Below, one piece after another: positions 38,601-50,900 of a DNA stretch of 64,000 bases. The position numbers and the translations under genes are program-made. This DNA comes from Warburgia ugandensis (taxonomy: Eukaryota; Streptophyta; Magnoliopsida; Canellales; Canellaceae). The notes under the pieces were generated by a model. The model searched no databases and had not been told where the DNA came from. It worked only from the letters and a program-made list of their open reading frames with translations. The DNA lies in the NCBI GenBank assembly GCA_035236585.1, contig CP141138.1:30825437-30889436 (forward strand), in the 5' to 3' direction. Every line of letters starts with the position of its first letter. Position 1 is the first letter of the stretch.

Positions 38601-41600
38601 GTCTCAGTAACTGATTAGAGACATGCATCACCATCAATCAAAGATGTAGTATGGGAAATAGTCAAAGTATGTAAATTCTTTCTACATATAACATAATATG
38701 TCTCTTATCTTTTTTTCTTCACATAGACGAATGTGCTCCTTTTTTATTTTATAGTATGCCTTTGCCTTCTGTAATGAGTGTAAGAAGAGTGTGTTACAGG
38801 GGGTCTGTGAACAATGGAAGAAATGGAAGAGTGAGCTTGCAAGAAAGTACATACTTCCAAATACCAATGATCCATCGAGGCTTAGCATTGTCCCTGAGTT
38901 GTATTCCTACTTCATTGACTAACAAGCATGGAATCAATTTGTACAGTTTAAACTCTCACCTGATTTTGAGGTAATTACAACTAGCGCAAATTTTGATTCC
39001 TCTAATTATTAAAGTTAATTGTATTTTAATTACATTTCTTTAATGTGTAGGAAAACTATATGAAAGGGCAAATGGTGCCTACAACTAATCATATGCAGCA
39101 CTACCTTTTTAGGGTTGGCAACATACTGTTAGAGGAAGAAGAAGTATATGTAATAATTCATTTCTGTCTAAATATACCTGATTTTTATTTTATTAACTCT
39201 GACTTATTATCTCTCATAATAGTGAAAGAAGGCTAGGACTATGGAGTCCATCGACCGTCCTCTTCTATGAAAAATAGCACATTCAAGAGTGTGTAACTCC
39301 TAAACCTTCACTAACGAAAGTACTATAGTAATTGCGTCACGAACTATAAGTGGTTTTATGTGCCTACCTTTGTATCTCTTGGATTATATTTATGTTACAT
39401 ATATGGATTTGATCATGCTATGATAATTACATGTGCAAGAAGAGTTGACCCAAGAAATTGCAACTACAGAGACTCTAAGCATCAATGCTGCATAGGAGGA
39501 CATCTTATACATGGCATGAGAGACAAGGATGAGCACCTTGGCTAAGTAAGGGGCCAAGGCTGCAGTGTGGTTCCTTCCAAGTTCTCTCCTAAAAAAAAGA
39601 ATCCTCTTGTAGAAGAGTTGAAAGCATGGAAGGAGAAAACCTTCGAGGAGATATATAAGAAGGTGAAGAATGATTTGTCTAAGAACTTCTGTAGTGGTGA
39701 AGTTCACATTAGAATATTGTCCCTTGACCCTAATCTAACACTAGTTGCACTCCTCCATTTGAAGAAGAGGTGGTAAAGCAAGTATTTGAAGGAGATTTCC
39801 CAATCATTGAGGTATTTATTGACATGTTTACTTTAGTAATATTAAATTATTTACTAATCTTTTCAATATTATACATATGTTATTTCTCAATTGCAAGTGG
39901 GTCAGTGCATGTTGCAATTACATACAATTGAGGACTATGTCACTGTGGCACCACTGTATGAGGTTCATTCCGTAGCATCTATCACATTACATTATAAGTT
40001 GATGCATCCACACACTAAGCATGTGTGCATTACTGTTGCCATCCAACCAGATGCCTCTTACCATTTCCAATACAAGAGGATGATATTGAAACTGTTGTGG
40101 ATATAATTGGATATCATGTGGCTTGGCCAGAGAAATAGATCAAACCAATGATATGCAAGTATGTATATGGTGTCATAGCATCATTTTTATATACATTTTT
40201 TTTAAGTCCCCTACTAAATTGATTAATATTGTTTGCAACATGTCAGTTCACTAGAAGCAACAGAAGGAGCCATTAAGGCCGACTTCCCTGGCAGTAAATT
40301 TAGGGATAGCAATTGCCCCATCCAGGCTGTCCCAAGCTTCTCAGGTATTTATATATACTTGTACGACTAAATTTAATCTCTTTATCTCTCTTCTTAGATA
40401 TATATATATATATATATTACTAATTTCTATAATATTACATCGACAGTGTAGGGATCATGTGGAGGTTCCACATAATATGACTATATAGTCCTAAGGGGAC
40501 TATACAGACTAGTCAATGAAGATAAGGAAATCAGCCTAGTAAGGATAAAGGCATGTGTGCTTGCCGACGACATGGTTGAGGTTCCACTCTTGAAGGAGGA
40601 CCTCTTAACCATATGTAATATGGCTCAACTGGAATACATGAACATCCTCATTTATATTGGGTATGTTGTGTAATTGCTCTATTAAAAATCAAAATAACAA
40701 TACTTGTTTTTTTTTTAACAAGATGTGATAATTATTTGACATTAACTCAATGCAAGTCTTTGCTCAATAAACTATAAACATCAAAGGTTAAGGATGTTCA
40801 CAAGTTCCTCGACCTTGTTGTTGTCTTCGAACTAAAGGAACATTTGCCCAGGGAGAAACAAATAGAAGATATCATACCTGGGATCTTGCGTTGTGCGAAG
40901 GGGTAGCCCTTACAAATTCCCTACAATAGCAAGTAAGTTATAATATATGATTCTCAACTATGTCATTCCATATACATGAATATCTATATCAGTTAAGATT
41001 TAAAACCTACAATTGAATTATTGTGTTTATAGGTCCCATTGGATGCTGATAGCTTTGGACATGCATGGTAGGCATGTAATGTTTTTCAATTCTTTTGAAG
41101 CGCACATTTGAGGATAGCTTATGGAAATAATCAAGTAAGTCTTTATTATTTCATTCATTATAATAACTAAGCACTTGATAAGTGATAACTATCATATTAT
41201 TCATAATCTAATGCTTTTCAATTATATATGTGCAGTGTATGGCATAAATGAGCTGAGTTGGAAGGTATTGACCACCAAACAAAACTCAACTAGAAAAAGG
41301 TCAAGGCAAGGTTTACTAATTACCAGTTCTTTATTATGATTTATAACTTAAACTTATTTAACATGATATTTGAACCTTATCTATTGTCTTTGATGCGCAG
41401 TGCCCTAAACAATAATCTGATTGGGAGTATGGATATTATGTTCTCAGATAAATGAGAACCGTCATTCACGGGGGATGTACAATTTCAAAATTGAGAAAGG
41501 TAAGACAATTACTGATCATTATTATAGTTTTGTACATTTCCTAAGTGAATTCAAGATTGCATGCCGAACTAATTTATTAAATGTTTCTTGTAGCGAATTT

Positions 41601-42655
41601 GGAAAGCAAGAGTTACTTCCAATTCGATCTAGATGACATTAGAATGGAATGGATAGACCATATTATAAATTTTAATTTGTAGTTCATTGATGTTAGTAAA
41701 TGTATGTACTTTTTACTCAAATGAAATATAAAAAATAAGTTTATTTCTATAGATGTATTCCATTTTTCTTTTGATTGAGGTATGTGTGTGCTTTCTTTAT
41801 TTCAATGATGAAAACTTGGTGACATGGCGTGTTGAACCAGGCATATGGTTGTTTATGGAGAAGTGTGACTATATGGGTATGCTTTCTTTAGTTCAATTCA
41901 ATGTGAGGTGTATGAAGAAGTTAAATGCGAAATGTTGAAAATGTGTACAATGATTGTAAATGTAGCCTATAGAAGTGAAGTGAATGTGTTATTTTGTTAC
42001 ATAGTGACTGTTGAATTAATGTATTTTGAAAATTTTAACTACAAGAAGAACTGACATAACAAATAGAAATCAACAAAAAAAAAAAAAAAATAGAAACTGT
42101 TTAAGATTAGAAAGATGTACAAAATAGGATGGTTATTCAAAAATCGTCTTATGTTATAGCTCATATATGACGGTTTGTGAAAAATCGTCCTATATCGCTA
42201 TAAGAATATAGGATGATTTTTTATAACCATCCTATATTACTAAAGAATATAAGATGGTTACTGAAAAATCGCCCTATATTATTATAGTAATATAGGATGG
42301 TTATTGAAAACCATCTTATATTATTTAGCTTATTGGTTACCACGTTACCAACTTACCACGTTCTATAGTTGTGTAAGAATATAGGACGGTTGTTGAGAAA
42401 CTGACCTTTTTTATTATAGTAATATAGGACGGCTGTTGAAAACCCTCCTTTTTAATTATAGTTATACATAGGACGGTTATTGAAAACCGTCTTATATTAT
42501 TACATTATAACAGGTTCCTAGTTACAAACTTACCATCCTATATTTAGTATAAGAATATAGGATAGTTTTGTAGGAACCGTCTTACATTAGTGTATATCAA
42601 TATCAGTAAGAATAAATGATGATTTTTGGATAACCGTCCTTTTTATTAACATAGA
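35640..42655 (+). mobile_element. CACTA-like (En/Spm) DNA transposon, decayed
   Basis: Both flanks carry many copies of a short motif, ggacggtt(a/c)tt ... aaccgtcctatatt, in direct and inverted order (35655-36150 and 36960-37265 on the left, 42120-42650 on the right). This is the subterminal pattern of plant CACTA elements. Between them the plus strand encodes remnants: a plant transposase-like stretch near 38760-38970 (EQWKKWKSELARKYI, then WNQFVQFKLSPDFE) and, near 41040-41110, HWMLIALDMHGRHVMFFNS, resembling the C48 (Ulp1-like) peptidase domain many such elements carry. No TNP2-type transposase and no clean CACTA termini or 3-bp target duplication were found, so the limits are approximate and a MULE-like element is the alternative. 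Confidence 0.55.
35953..36300. repeat. tandem duplication, two units of about 175 bases
   Basis: Each unit starts with agaaccatcctatattt and runs through tccaaacctca, gttgggac, cttagct, aagtcataccaaattaaaa and ttattaggttgtgt. The copies differ at roughly one base in eight. They lie in the left subterminal region of the CACTA-like element. Confidence 0.85.
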
Positions 42656-42938
42656 TAAATTAGTTTGTGTTAGTTTTGCGACTCAGATAGGTCAACACAA
42701 GAGTTTAATAGGTCACGAGTCAGACGGGTCAATGCGACGGATTAATAGGTCACGTGTTAGACGGGTCAATCGATAGGTTAACCATTGCATGTCAAATAGG
42801 TCAACACGACAGGTCAACTTGGCCTTACATGAATACGACATGATTTTGGAGTGTCAACGATAAGACTCAACTCTAACCCGCTAAATACATTTTGAGTTTG
42901 AGTCGTGTTATCATATCTGTTGTATTTTGCCACTCTTA

Positions 42939-42946
42939 GCTTGCAT
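42939..42946. repeat. 8-bp target-site duplication of the hAT element, right copy
   Basis: gcttgcat follows the hAT right end and pairs with gctcgcat at 24598-24605. Confidence 0.8.
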
Positions 42947-43850
42947 GCCCTAATTGAAGTAGTCCTAAAAGAATGGTTGCATTATGGTTAGCCCTCCGAC
43001 AGTTGTTTTCCTTGATCACTCGGCGCACAATAGTAGCCCCAGAGGTAACACTGGCTTGTCTTCCCGTAAGAAGCCAACCAACCGAAGGAGAGGTCCCGGC
43101 AGTCCATTGACCGTAAGGTAACAGCCTCCTAGCATAGTTACTAGGAATGCTAGCATCATGTTCGTCTTCATTATCCGAAGAACGGTTCACACTATTCAGT
43201 ATATTGGAAGACCCTACGCGAAAGATTGATGGAATATTGGAAGGATGAGCATGACTATTGGTTAAGCCACCATTCTATTGTTGTTTCCTACGCCATTAGA
43301 ACAATAACCTTTAGACTGGTCAGGAAACAAAGGGTAACCGCCTGACAAAATGTCTCATGAATCACAGGACCGAGGGCAAAAAGATCTGACCCTAAGGTTT
43401 CATTTCTCTGACTTAAGTTAGCATGCACATTCAAATTTTGATTGCCAACATCAACAGTCCGGGTAGTAACTCTAGGTTCAGGAAGGGGGTAATAGGAAAT
43501 CTAGGGTTTCCAAGAGAAGAGATGGGAGACATTCCCACCACCTTTTGAAAGATTACCCTGATAGTTACTAGCTCCCTCCTGAGAAGAAGAGTCAGGATCA
43601 AAAGCACTTGAAGGCGACATGAAGGTACCAAAGGAAATTTCTTTTGGTGCTTGAAAATCTTCTTGAGAAAGAGGATTCATGGCAGAGATAAGTTACTATT
43701 TGAAGGTAAAGAATAGTCTGAGTTTTGCATGGATCGACATTTTTCAAAGGCATCCTTGACATCCTTTCTGAAGAAAATCTCAGTAGGCCTGCACGGACCT
43801 GCTCTAGAAGCATGCTTATACTGTAGGAAAGGCTGTGCCCAGGAAAAAAT
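42939..43850 (-). mobile_element. L1-type LINE, 5' part (ORF1-like region)
   Basis: The minus-strand frames at 42936-43190, 43431-43631 and 43598-43813 give Ser-, Pro- and Leu-rich protein without known domains. Position and strand fit the ORF1 and leader region of the same L1 whose endonuclease ends at 24605, on the other side of the hAT. The hAT target duplication joins the two. The L1 assignment of this piece rests mainly on that context. Confidence 0.5.
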
Positions 43851-43936
43851 ACTTTTAAAGCATGCTTATTCCTATTTACCTCTCTTAATTTTTAGAGATG
43901 CAACTCTCTCATTTTTCTGTCTCTCTCTCTCTCTAT

Positions 43937-44170
43937 TGATGGGCCACTCCACCTCTATGTCTAAGATGATATCCCAGATATCATTTATCTCTCTAGGATG
44001 GGTCCCACTTAACCCCTCTATCCAAATTAGTCCCCTCATATTATAAATCTCTTTCTCTATAGGCAGGGACCCACGTAACCCTCTGTTTAAGATGAGAGGC
44101 CACTTATCGTATCTCTTCTAGGATAAGGGGCCACATAAACTCTGTGTGTAAGATGAGGCTCCACGTACTT
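43937..44170. repeat. degenerate repeats of about 60 bases upstream of ETO1
   Basis: Three to four loose copies of a unit built on (g)ggccac or gacccac, then taaccctctgt, then (t)aagatgag, with CT-rich connectors. They lie between the L1 5' end and the predicted ETO1 core promoter. Confidence 0.5.
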
Positions 44171-44350
44171 CTCTCTCTAATCATGGAGGGAAAAAGAGTG
44201 GCAATATCAAATTGCAAATCTACAAGCTGTACGCAATGTGATCCTTCATATCCCACTAATAACAGCCAAAATGATGACAACTACTCCAAAACACCCTCCA
44301 TATTATATTGCCATTTTAATAAGCAAACGTTTGATGTTGGGTTTCCTTTC

Positions 44351-44358
44351 TATATAAA
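44351..44358 (+). promoter_or_regulatory. predicted TATA box of ETO1
   Basis: tatataaa in the context ctttctatataaatc is the best TATA match upstream of the coding start, predicting transcription from about 44385. The leader would then be about 540 bases, if unspliced. This is inferred from sequence only. Confidence 0.5.
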
Positions 44359-44384
44359 TCAAAATACAATAACGACGGCGATAG

Positions 44385-44927
44385 ATGCGGGAGGGGGAGT
44401 GGTTTCAACTTTCCATACAAACAGGAAATTCCGGGCGCCTCTTCCACCCCTCCCTTTTTTCGAATTATTTTCCCAGATACGAATTTCGATTTTTGATGGA
44501 TAGATCGACAGATCAAGAGGGAGCGATATAGAGCGAGAAATCGCTGTTCCAACGGCTTTTCACAACAACATCTGGTTGGTAACCAAAAACAGAAAAAAAG
44601 GAAAAAAGGGGAAAATGCTCTTTTGATGATACGAAATTAAAGAAAAAAAGGAGAAAAAGGAAGCCCAATTGCCTGCAATCACCATCTCTCTCTCTCTCTC
44701 TGATCAAATTTCTCCAGCGGTTGGCGGTAGAGGTGTTTGCAGGTACTGTCTTCTTCTTCTTCTTCTTCTTCAGTTCAAAGCATTTTTTTTTTTTTGCATA
44801 TGGAGAGGGAGAGAGAGAGAGAGAATAGATAGGACTGGTAAATTGAGAAATCTGCAGAATTATTGGATAAAAATTGGTTTTCCTTTTGGGTTCTTTTATC
44901 AATCGAAAGGGGTACTTTTAGAGGTTA
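44385..44927 (+). other. ETO1 5' leader with CT/CTT tracts and short upstream ORFs
   Basis: A CT- and CTT-rich leader, as in many plant genes, with tracts at 44686-44702 and 44750-44770. Short ATG frames near 44614, 44625 and 44801 end before the main start, so translation may be modulated if they stay in the mRNA. A leader intron could remove some of them; caggtactg at 44738-44746 is a possible donor context, not demonstrated. Confidence 0.5.
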
Positions 44928-47900
44928 ATGATGCAGCACAGTTTCTTCACCACGATGCGTAGCCTGAAAATTGTCGATGGCTGCAAAGGGAGCAGCCAAG
45001 TTCATGCCCTAAATGCTGCCGGCAATGCTGCCGGCACAGGCATTTATCATGCCGGAGAAAAGTCCTCTCAAGACAGGCCACATATGCCGAGGACAAAATC
45101 CATCATATCTCATAACAGAACCAATTCAGCTTCTCAAACTGTAGACGTTTTCCTTCCTTACGGGCTTCCTGATGGCGATCTTATTGAGCCCCCAATCGAA
45201 CTTCACCTTAAATTTGTCGATTTGATTGAAACCCTAGCTGATGTGCACTGCCGGCTGGAGAATTGTGATTCTGAGGAGGAAAAATCCGGCCTTTATCTTG
45301 AGCAATATTCCGTTTTCCTTGGGATTTCGGATCCCAGATTGCTCCGTCGGTCCCTTCGATCCATTCGTCAGCATGCTTCTGATGTCCATTCTAAGGTAGT
45401 TTCTGCGGCTTGGCTCAGGTTTGAGAGGAGAGAAGACGAACTCCATGGTTATTCTTCTATGGACTGTGGGGGCCGAATAATGGAATGCCCGAAATCCACT
45501 CTTGTTTCCGGGTATAATCCTGATACTGTTTATGACCCCTGCCCATGCCGCAGTGTTTCGGATGACGGTGAGGTTGAGGATATGTTAGAAGAAGAATGCT
45601 CAACGTCTGTGGACGAGGGTGATATTGCATTTTGCATTGGTGATGAAGAGGTGATCTGCATTAGGCATAGGATGGCGGCGCTCTCCACGCCCTTCCGGAC
45701 GATGCTGTATGGTTGCTTTAAAGAATCGCAGAGGGAGAAGATAAACTTCACACAAAATGGAATATCCGTGAGGGGAATGCAAGCAGTAGAGTTGTTTAGC
45801 AGAACAGGTAGATTAGATGCTTTCCCTCCGGATATTGTGTTGGAGCTCCTCTGTTTTGCTAACAGATTCTGCTGTGAGGGAATGAAGTCTATGTGTGACA
45901 TGCAGTTGGCGTCACTTGTATGTTGTTTGGATGATGCGTTGGCACTAGTTGAGTATGGATTAGAGGAGACTGCACATCTTCTGGTGGCTTCATGCTTGCA
46001 AATCTTCCTAAGAGAGCTCCCAAGTTCTTTGTACAATCTAGATGTTTCAAAATTGCTTTGTAGTGCCGAGGGTCGGAGAAGGTTAAGTGCAGTTGGGCAT
46101 GCTTCATTCATGTTGTATTACTTCCTAAGCCAGGTGGCGATGGAGGAGGATGTGAGATCCAACACTACGGTGATGTTACTTGAGAGATTGGGAGAGTCTG
46201 CAATGGTTGACTGGCAGAAACGGCTAGCATTACACCTATTGGGTTGTGTTATGCTGGAGAGGAAAGAGTACAAGGATGCTCAGCATTGGTTTGAGGCAGC
46301 TGCCGAGGCAGGGCATGTTTATTCATTGGCAGGTGTTGCAAGGGCCAAGTACAAGCGTGGGCATAAGTATTCGGCATACAAGCAGGCCAGCAGCTTGATC
46401 TCAGATTTTAAACCAGTTGGGTGGATGTACCAAGAGCGCTCCCTATATTGTATTGGAAAGGAAAAGATGTTGGACTTGAATACTGCAACTGAGATGGATC
46501 CAACCCTCTCATATCCATACAAGTACAGGGCCATTGCGCTGATGGATGATAACAAGATTGGTGCAGCTATCTCAGAGATTAATAAGATACTTGGATTCAA
46601 GGTTTCTCCCGACTGCCTTGAATTGCGTGCCTGGTTTTCTCTTGTTATTGAAGATTATGAAGGAGCTCTGCGGGATATAAGGGCACTGATGACTTTGGAT
46701 CCAAATTATATGCTGTACCATGGGAAGTTGCACGCAGACCAGCTGGTTGAACTTCTCCGGCAACATGTTCAACAATGGAATATGGGTGATTGCTGGGCCC
46801 AACTTTATGACCGATGGTCCTCTGTCGATGACATTGGGTCTCTGGCTGTTGTCCATCAGATGCTGGCCAATGAACCCAAACAGAGCCTTTTACGGTTTCG
46901 GCAATCTCTCCTCCTGTTGCGGTAAGTGTATAGTCAGGAATGCTGTTTTGTTCATGCTTTAGGAACTGCATATTTAAGCTGCATTCTGAGTTGCACCAGT
47001 CTATGTCCAAACTCATGTATGTGGAAGACTTATCCTACCATGTATCTGATCAGGCTAAAACTGTTGCAATCACCTAAACCATGAGATAAGGGACTTTTTC
47101 ACATGAATATAAAACATGTATGTCTTTCCATTTTCCCCTCCAAAACAGATGCCAAAGCTTTCATTCCTACTGCAAGGACCATGTCCTGACAAAGCTGGCT
47201 AACCCTACTCAAAGGCTTTCATCTCTGTTCAGATTAGGTAATTGTCAATTAATCATCCTGTTTTGTAAGGTGCTTTCTAGGATCAGTTTTCTTTTTGGTG
47301 ATAAGAACCAGCATCCTCTATCATATGCATTTGGCAAATAACAACTTGGAGAAGAAATGTTTGATAGTGTGATGCTTCCAGTTGGAGAAGGAAAGGGACC
47401 CCACAGATGTTCTATCCTGTATTAGAGAGGCATAAGTTAATGCTGTTCTTTGAATTTACTAATTTCTATATGCTAACAAGCGATTTTGTTGCCTGTTGAC
47501 AATTCATTAGAAAATAGCTCTTAATCAAATGTTACTTTGTTTGAATAACAGTTTCCAGTAATACTGAAATATTATGGTCAAGAAAGTCCCAGAAAGTATT
47601 GCTCATCTTAACTTGAAATGAATGTTCTCCTGTAACATTATACTTCCCAATTTATGGTTCTTTCATTAATTGTTTGTTATTCCTTCAGTGCACCTGATAG
47701 TTCCCAATTTGTAGGTTAAATTGTCAGAAGGCTGCAATGCGCTGTTTGCGTTTGGCCCGTAATCATTGTACATCTCCAAGTGAAAGGCTTGTTTATGAAG
47801 GATGGATATTATATGACACTGGTCATCGTGAAGAAGCACTAGCTAAGGCAGAGGAATCCATTTCTATCAAGAGATCATTTGAAGCCTTTTTCCTGAAGGC

Positions 47901-50900
47901 ATATGCCCTAGCAGATACATGTCTAGATCCAGTGTCTTCATCTAATGTAATACAGCTTTTGAAGGATGCTATTACATGTCCTTCTGATGGTCTTCGGAAA
48001 GGACAAGTAAGTGTTTCTCATACTTAAGGAAAACCAATGTCTTGCCTATGTTGATTGTTGAATATGCTATTTTTTAGTTGGCTTTTTCAAATGGTTATTC
48101 TTCCAGGCTTGGAATAATTTGGGAAGCGTCTATGTGGATTGTGATGAGCTGGATGAAGCTGCAACCTGCTACCACAATGCCCTTGGTATAAGGCACACTC
48201 GAGCGCATCAAGGTCTTGCACGTGTTTATCATCTTAAGAGTCAAAGAAAAGCTGCTTATGATGAGATGACCAAGTTGATAGAGAAAGCACGAAACAATGC
48301 CTCAGCATATGAAAAACGTTCTGAATATTGTGACCGGGACATGGCAAGGGCTGATCTCAGTATGGCAACACAGTTGGATCCATTGAGGACTTATCCTTAC
48401 AGATACAGGGCTGCAGGTAAGCTTTTCAGGTTTTCTCTTAAGTTTTTCTCCCTTGTACTCTCCTCTGGTTATCCATCTTTAAATTGATTAAGTCCTTTTC
48501 ATATATTAAATTAATTGACGGCTTGGTTTGCTGTGTTTTATGGAAAGCAACTATTAGAACTGTGAATTTAGATTCATTGTAGAAGGAGAGCAACTTATCT
48601 GTTTCCATGTTATTTATATATTCTTTTTCAGAAGAGTATTCTCAGGGGGCTCACAGGTGGGAGGAGTACAAGTTAAAGAATTTTGTAAGCTCTTATATGG
48701 TAATGGGCAGCAGTCCATGTCCTAAAGTAAAGGACTAAGATGTCCAAATGAAGGGGTAGGGGATAACTACATTGGCTTATAAAAAATAATTAGAATTCCA
48801 ATATATGCATTTCTTCCAATCCTGAAGTTGATGTCTTTCTCGGGACATAATCAAGTTGTTTTAAAGTTTTTCTCTTCTCCTGCATGAAATGAAAGTCAGT
48901 ATTTGCCATTTTTCTTACATGGATGACTAGGACGCGAACACTGATTATAGGACTAAGAGATTTATAGGCTGCTCCTAAAGGGGATGGGTAATCCAAAGAA
49001 GTGGATTATTGTTTTATCTATAATTTAATTCTGCCTTTCTACTATATCATGCTAATGTGCACTATTTTCTATTGTTTTTTTTCATTTCTAAGTTAAGTGA
49101 TTGTTGGTCATAAAGAAGAGGCCTATTTTTATCCTTTCATGAATTAGTTTCACTAGCAATATCTAACATATGGATACACTTCAACCTATGACTTTTGTAT
49201 TATCGCAGGATGATAGAACAACTGATATTAAGGTACCTCTAATGAATCTCACCTTAGGTGTTTAATTGATCCTCTATGACATATGGATACTAACAAACAT
49301 GATTTTTTCATAAGTAATGGCAGGTGTTCTAAATTAAGCTGATGCACTTGATCAAACATTGTTGAGAAACATCCCATAACTCAACAAATAAATTTTGGGA
49401 AAATAAGTAGTCTCATTTGAGATCCAAAAGTAGACCCGAAGTTGAGCGTTCCTACTAAAGGAAATAGAGGGTCCTAAAAGATTTAGTTATTCCACTCCTC
49501 ATTTCTCCATATAATATATCACATAATTAGGAAAATCCTAAATCTAGAAATAGCTTTGAGAAGAATCTCCTCAAATTGTTTCCAATACAGTGTATGTTAG
49601 TGTGGTTTTATGATCTCACGGCCCCCCGAGCCTGGATAAAGGAGGGATGTGTCATGAATTTAAAGACTAAGATATTCCCTAAGCCCAAGTCGTTCCCCAT
49701 AAGTGGTGTGCTGCATCAGAGCCTAGATGGAGTGAGAAATGGGTATGGGTTGTTAAGGTGTTCCCCCATAAGTGACGTGCTGCATCGGATCCTAGGTACA
49801 GTGGAAAGTGGGCAAGGGCTAATAGAGTGTTCTCTCAAAAGCGATGTGCTACATCAGAACCCAGGCGCAGTGAGAAGTAGGCAAAGTTTCTCATGACCTT
49901 TTAGATGTGCCCAAGTAAAGAGATTAGCTCAGGAGAATAAGATTCGTATCGCTAGATAGAATATAAGCACATTGACATGTAAGAATATGGAGTTAGTAAA
50001 TATGATGAAACATAGAAGAGTCAACATAGCTTGTGTCCTAGAAACTAAGTGGAAAGGTGATAAATTAGAGAAACTAAGAAGTATAAGCTTTGATACATAG
50101 GAAAGAACAGTAATGAAAATGGAGTAAGGATAGTGGTGGATAAGGAATTAAAGGACAAAGTTGTAGACGTTAAAAGAACCAGTGATAGAATTCTACTAAG
50201 AAAACTTGAGAGAAGATCATAAATGTTATAATTGTATACACCCCACAAGTAAGGCTAGAAGATAGAATCAAGAGACAGTTTTGAGAACATATGGAAGAAG
50301 TAATGCAAGAAATTCCCAACACAGAGGGAATATTTATAAGAGCGAACTTAAATAGTCATATAGGAAAAGAAAAAGAAGGATGTGATATGGTGCATGGAGG
50401 TTATGGTATTGGAGAAAGAAATGAGATGTGGGAAGCTATCCTTGGCTTCGATTTGGCATATAATCTAGCTCTAGCAAATACATACTTTAAAACGAGGGCT
50501 GAATACTTACTAACGTTTAAAAGTGAATCATATAAAAGCCAAATGGACTTTTTTCTACTTAGGAATACTAAAAGATCAATGTGTAAGGATTGTAAGGTGG
50601 TACCCAATGAAAGTTTGATCACACAACATAGTTTGATGGTTATGGATATTTACATTAAGAGATGAAAGAAAAGAAATGAACTTAATAGGTGCTCAGAAAC
50701 TAAGTGGTGGAACTTAAAATGAGAGAAGATAACATCATTTAAAAACAAGTTGATGGTAGAAGGAATGTTGAAAAATCAAACAGAAATAAACACCATATGG
50801 CCTAATGTGATTGAGTCTATTAAGAAAGTGGCAAAAGATGTTCTAAGAGTATCTAATGGTAAAAGGCAACCAGTAAAGGAAACATGATCATGACGTGAAA

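Larger units (their letters stand above)
24606..42938 (-). mobile_element. composite hAT DNA transposon (18.3 kb) with nested insertions
   Basis: The left end TAGGGGTGCAAA and the right end (reverse complement taagagtggcaaaa) form short, degenerate inverted repeats of the hAT type and are flanked by an 8-bp duplication. Both subterminal regions (24660-24960 and 42660-42900) are crowded with hAT-like motifs such as gacacga, gactca and gggtca. The transposase is on the minus strand at 32585-34620. A 4.7-kb solo LTR (25920-30651) and a CACTA-like element (about 35640-42655) lie inside; without them the hAT is about 6.6 kb. The transposase frame is interrupted, so the element is not autonomous now. 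Confidence 0.75.

Noticed and set aside
45530-46111. 193-residue minus-strand frame and other frames opposite ETO1 exon 1
   Set aside because: Shadows of the strongly coding plus strand; the ETO1 protein match is unambiguous.
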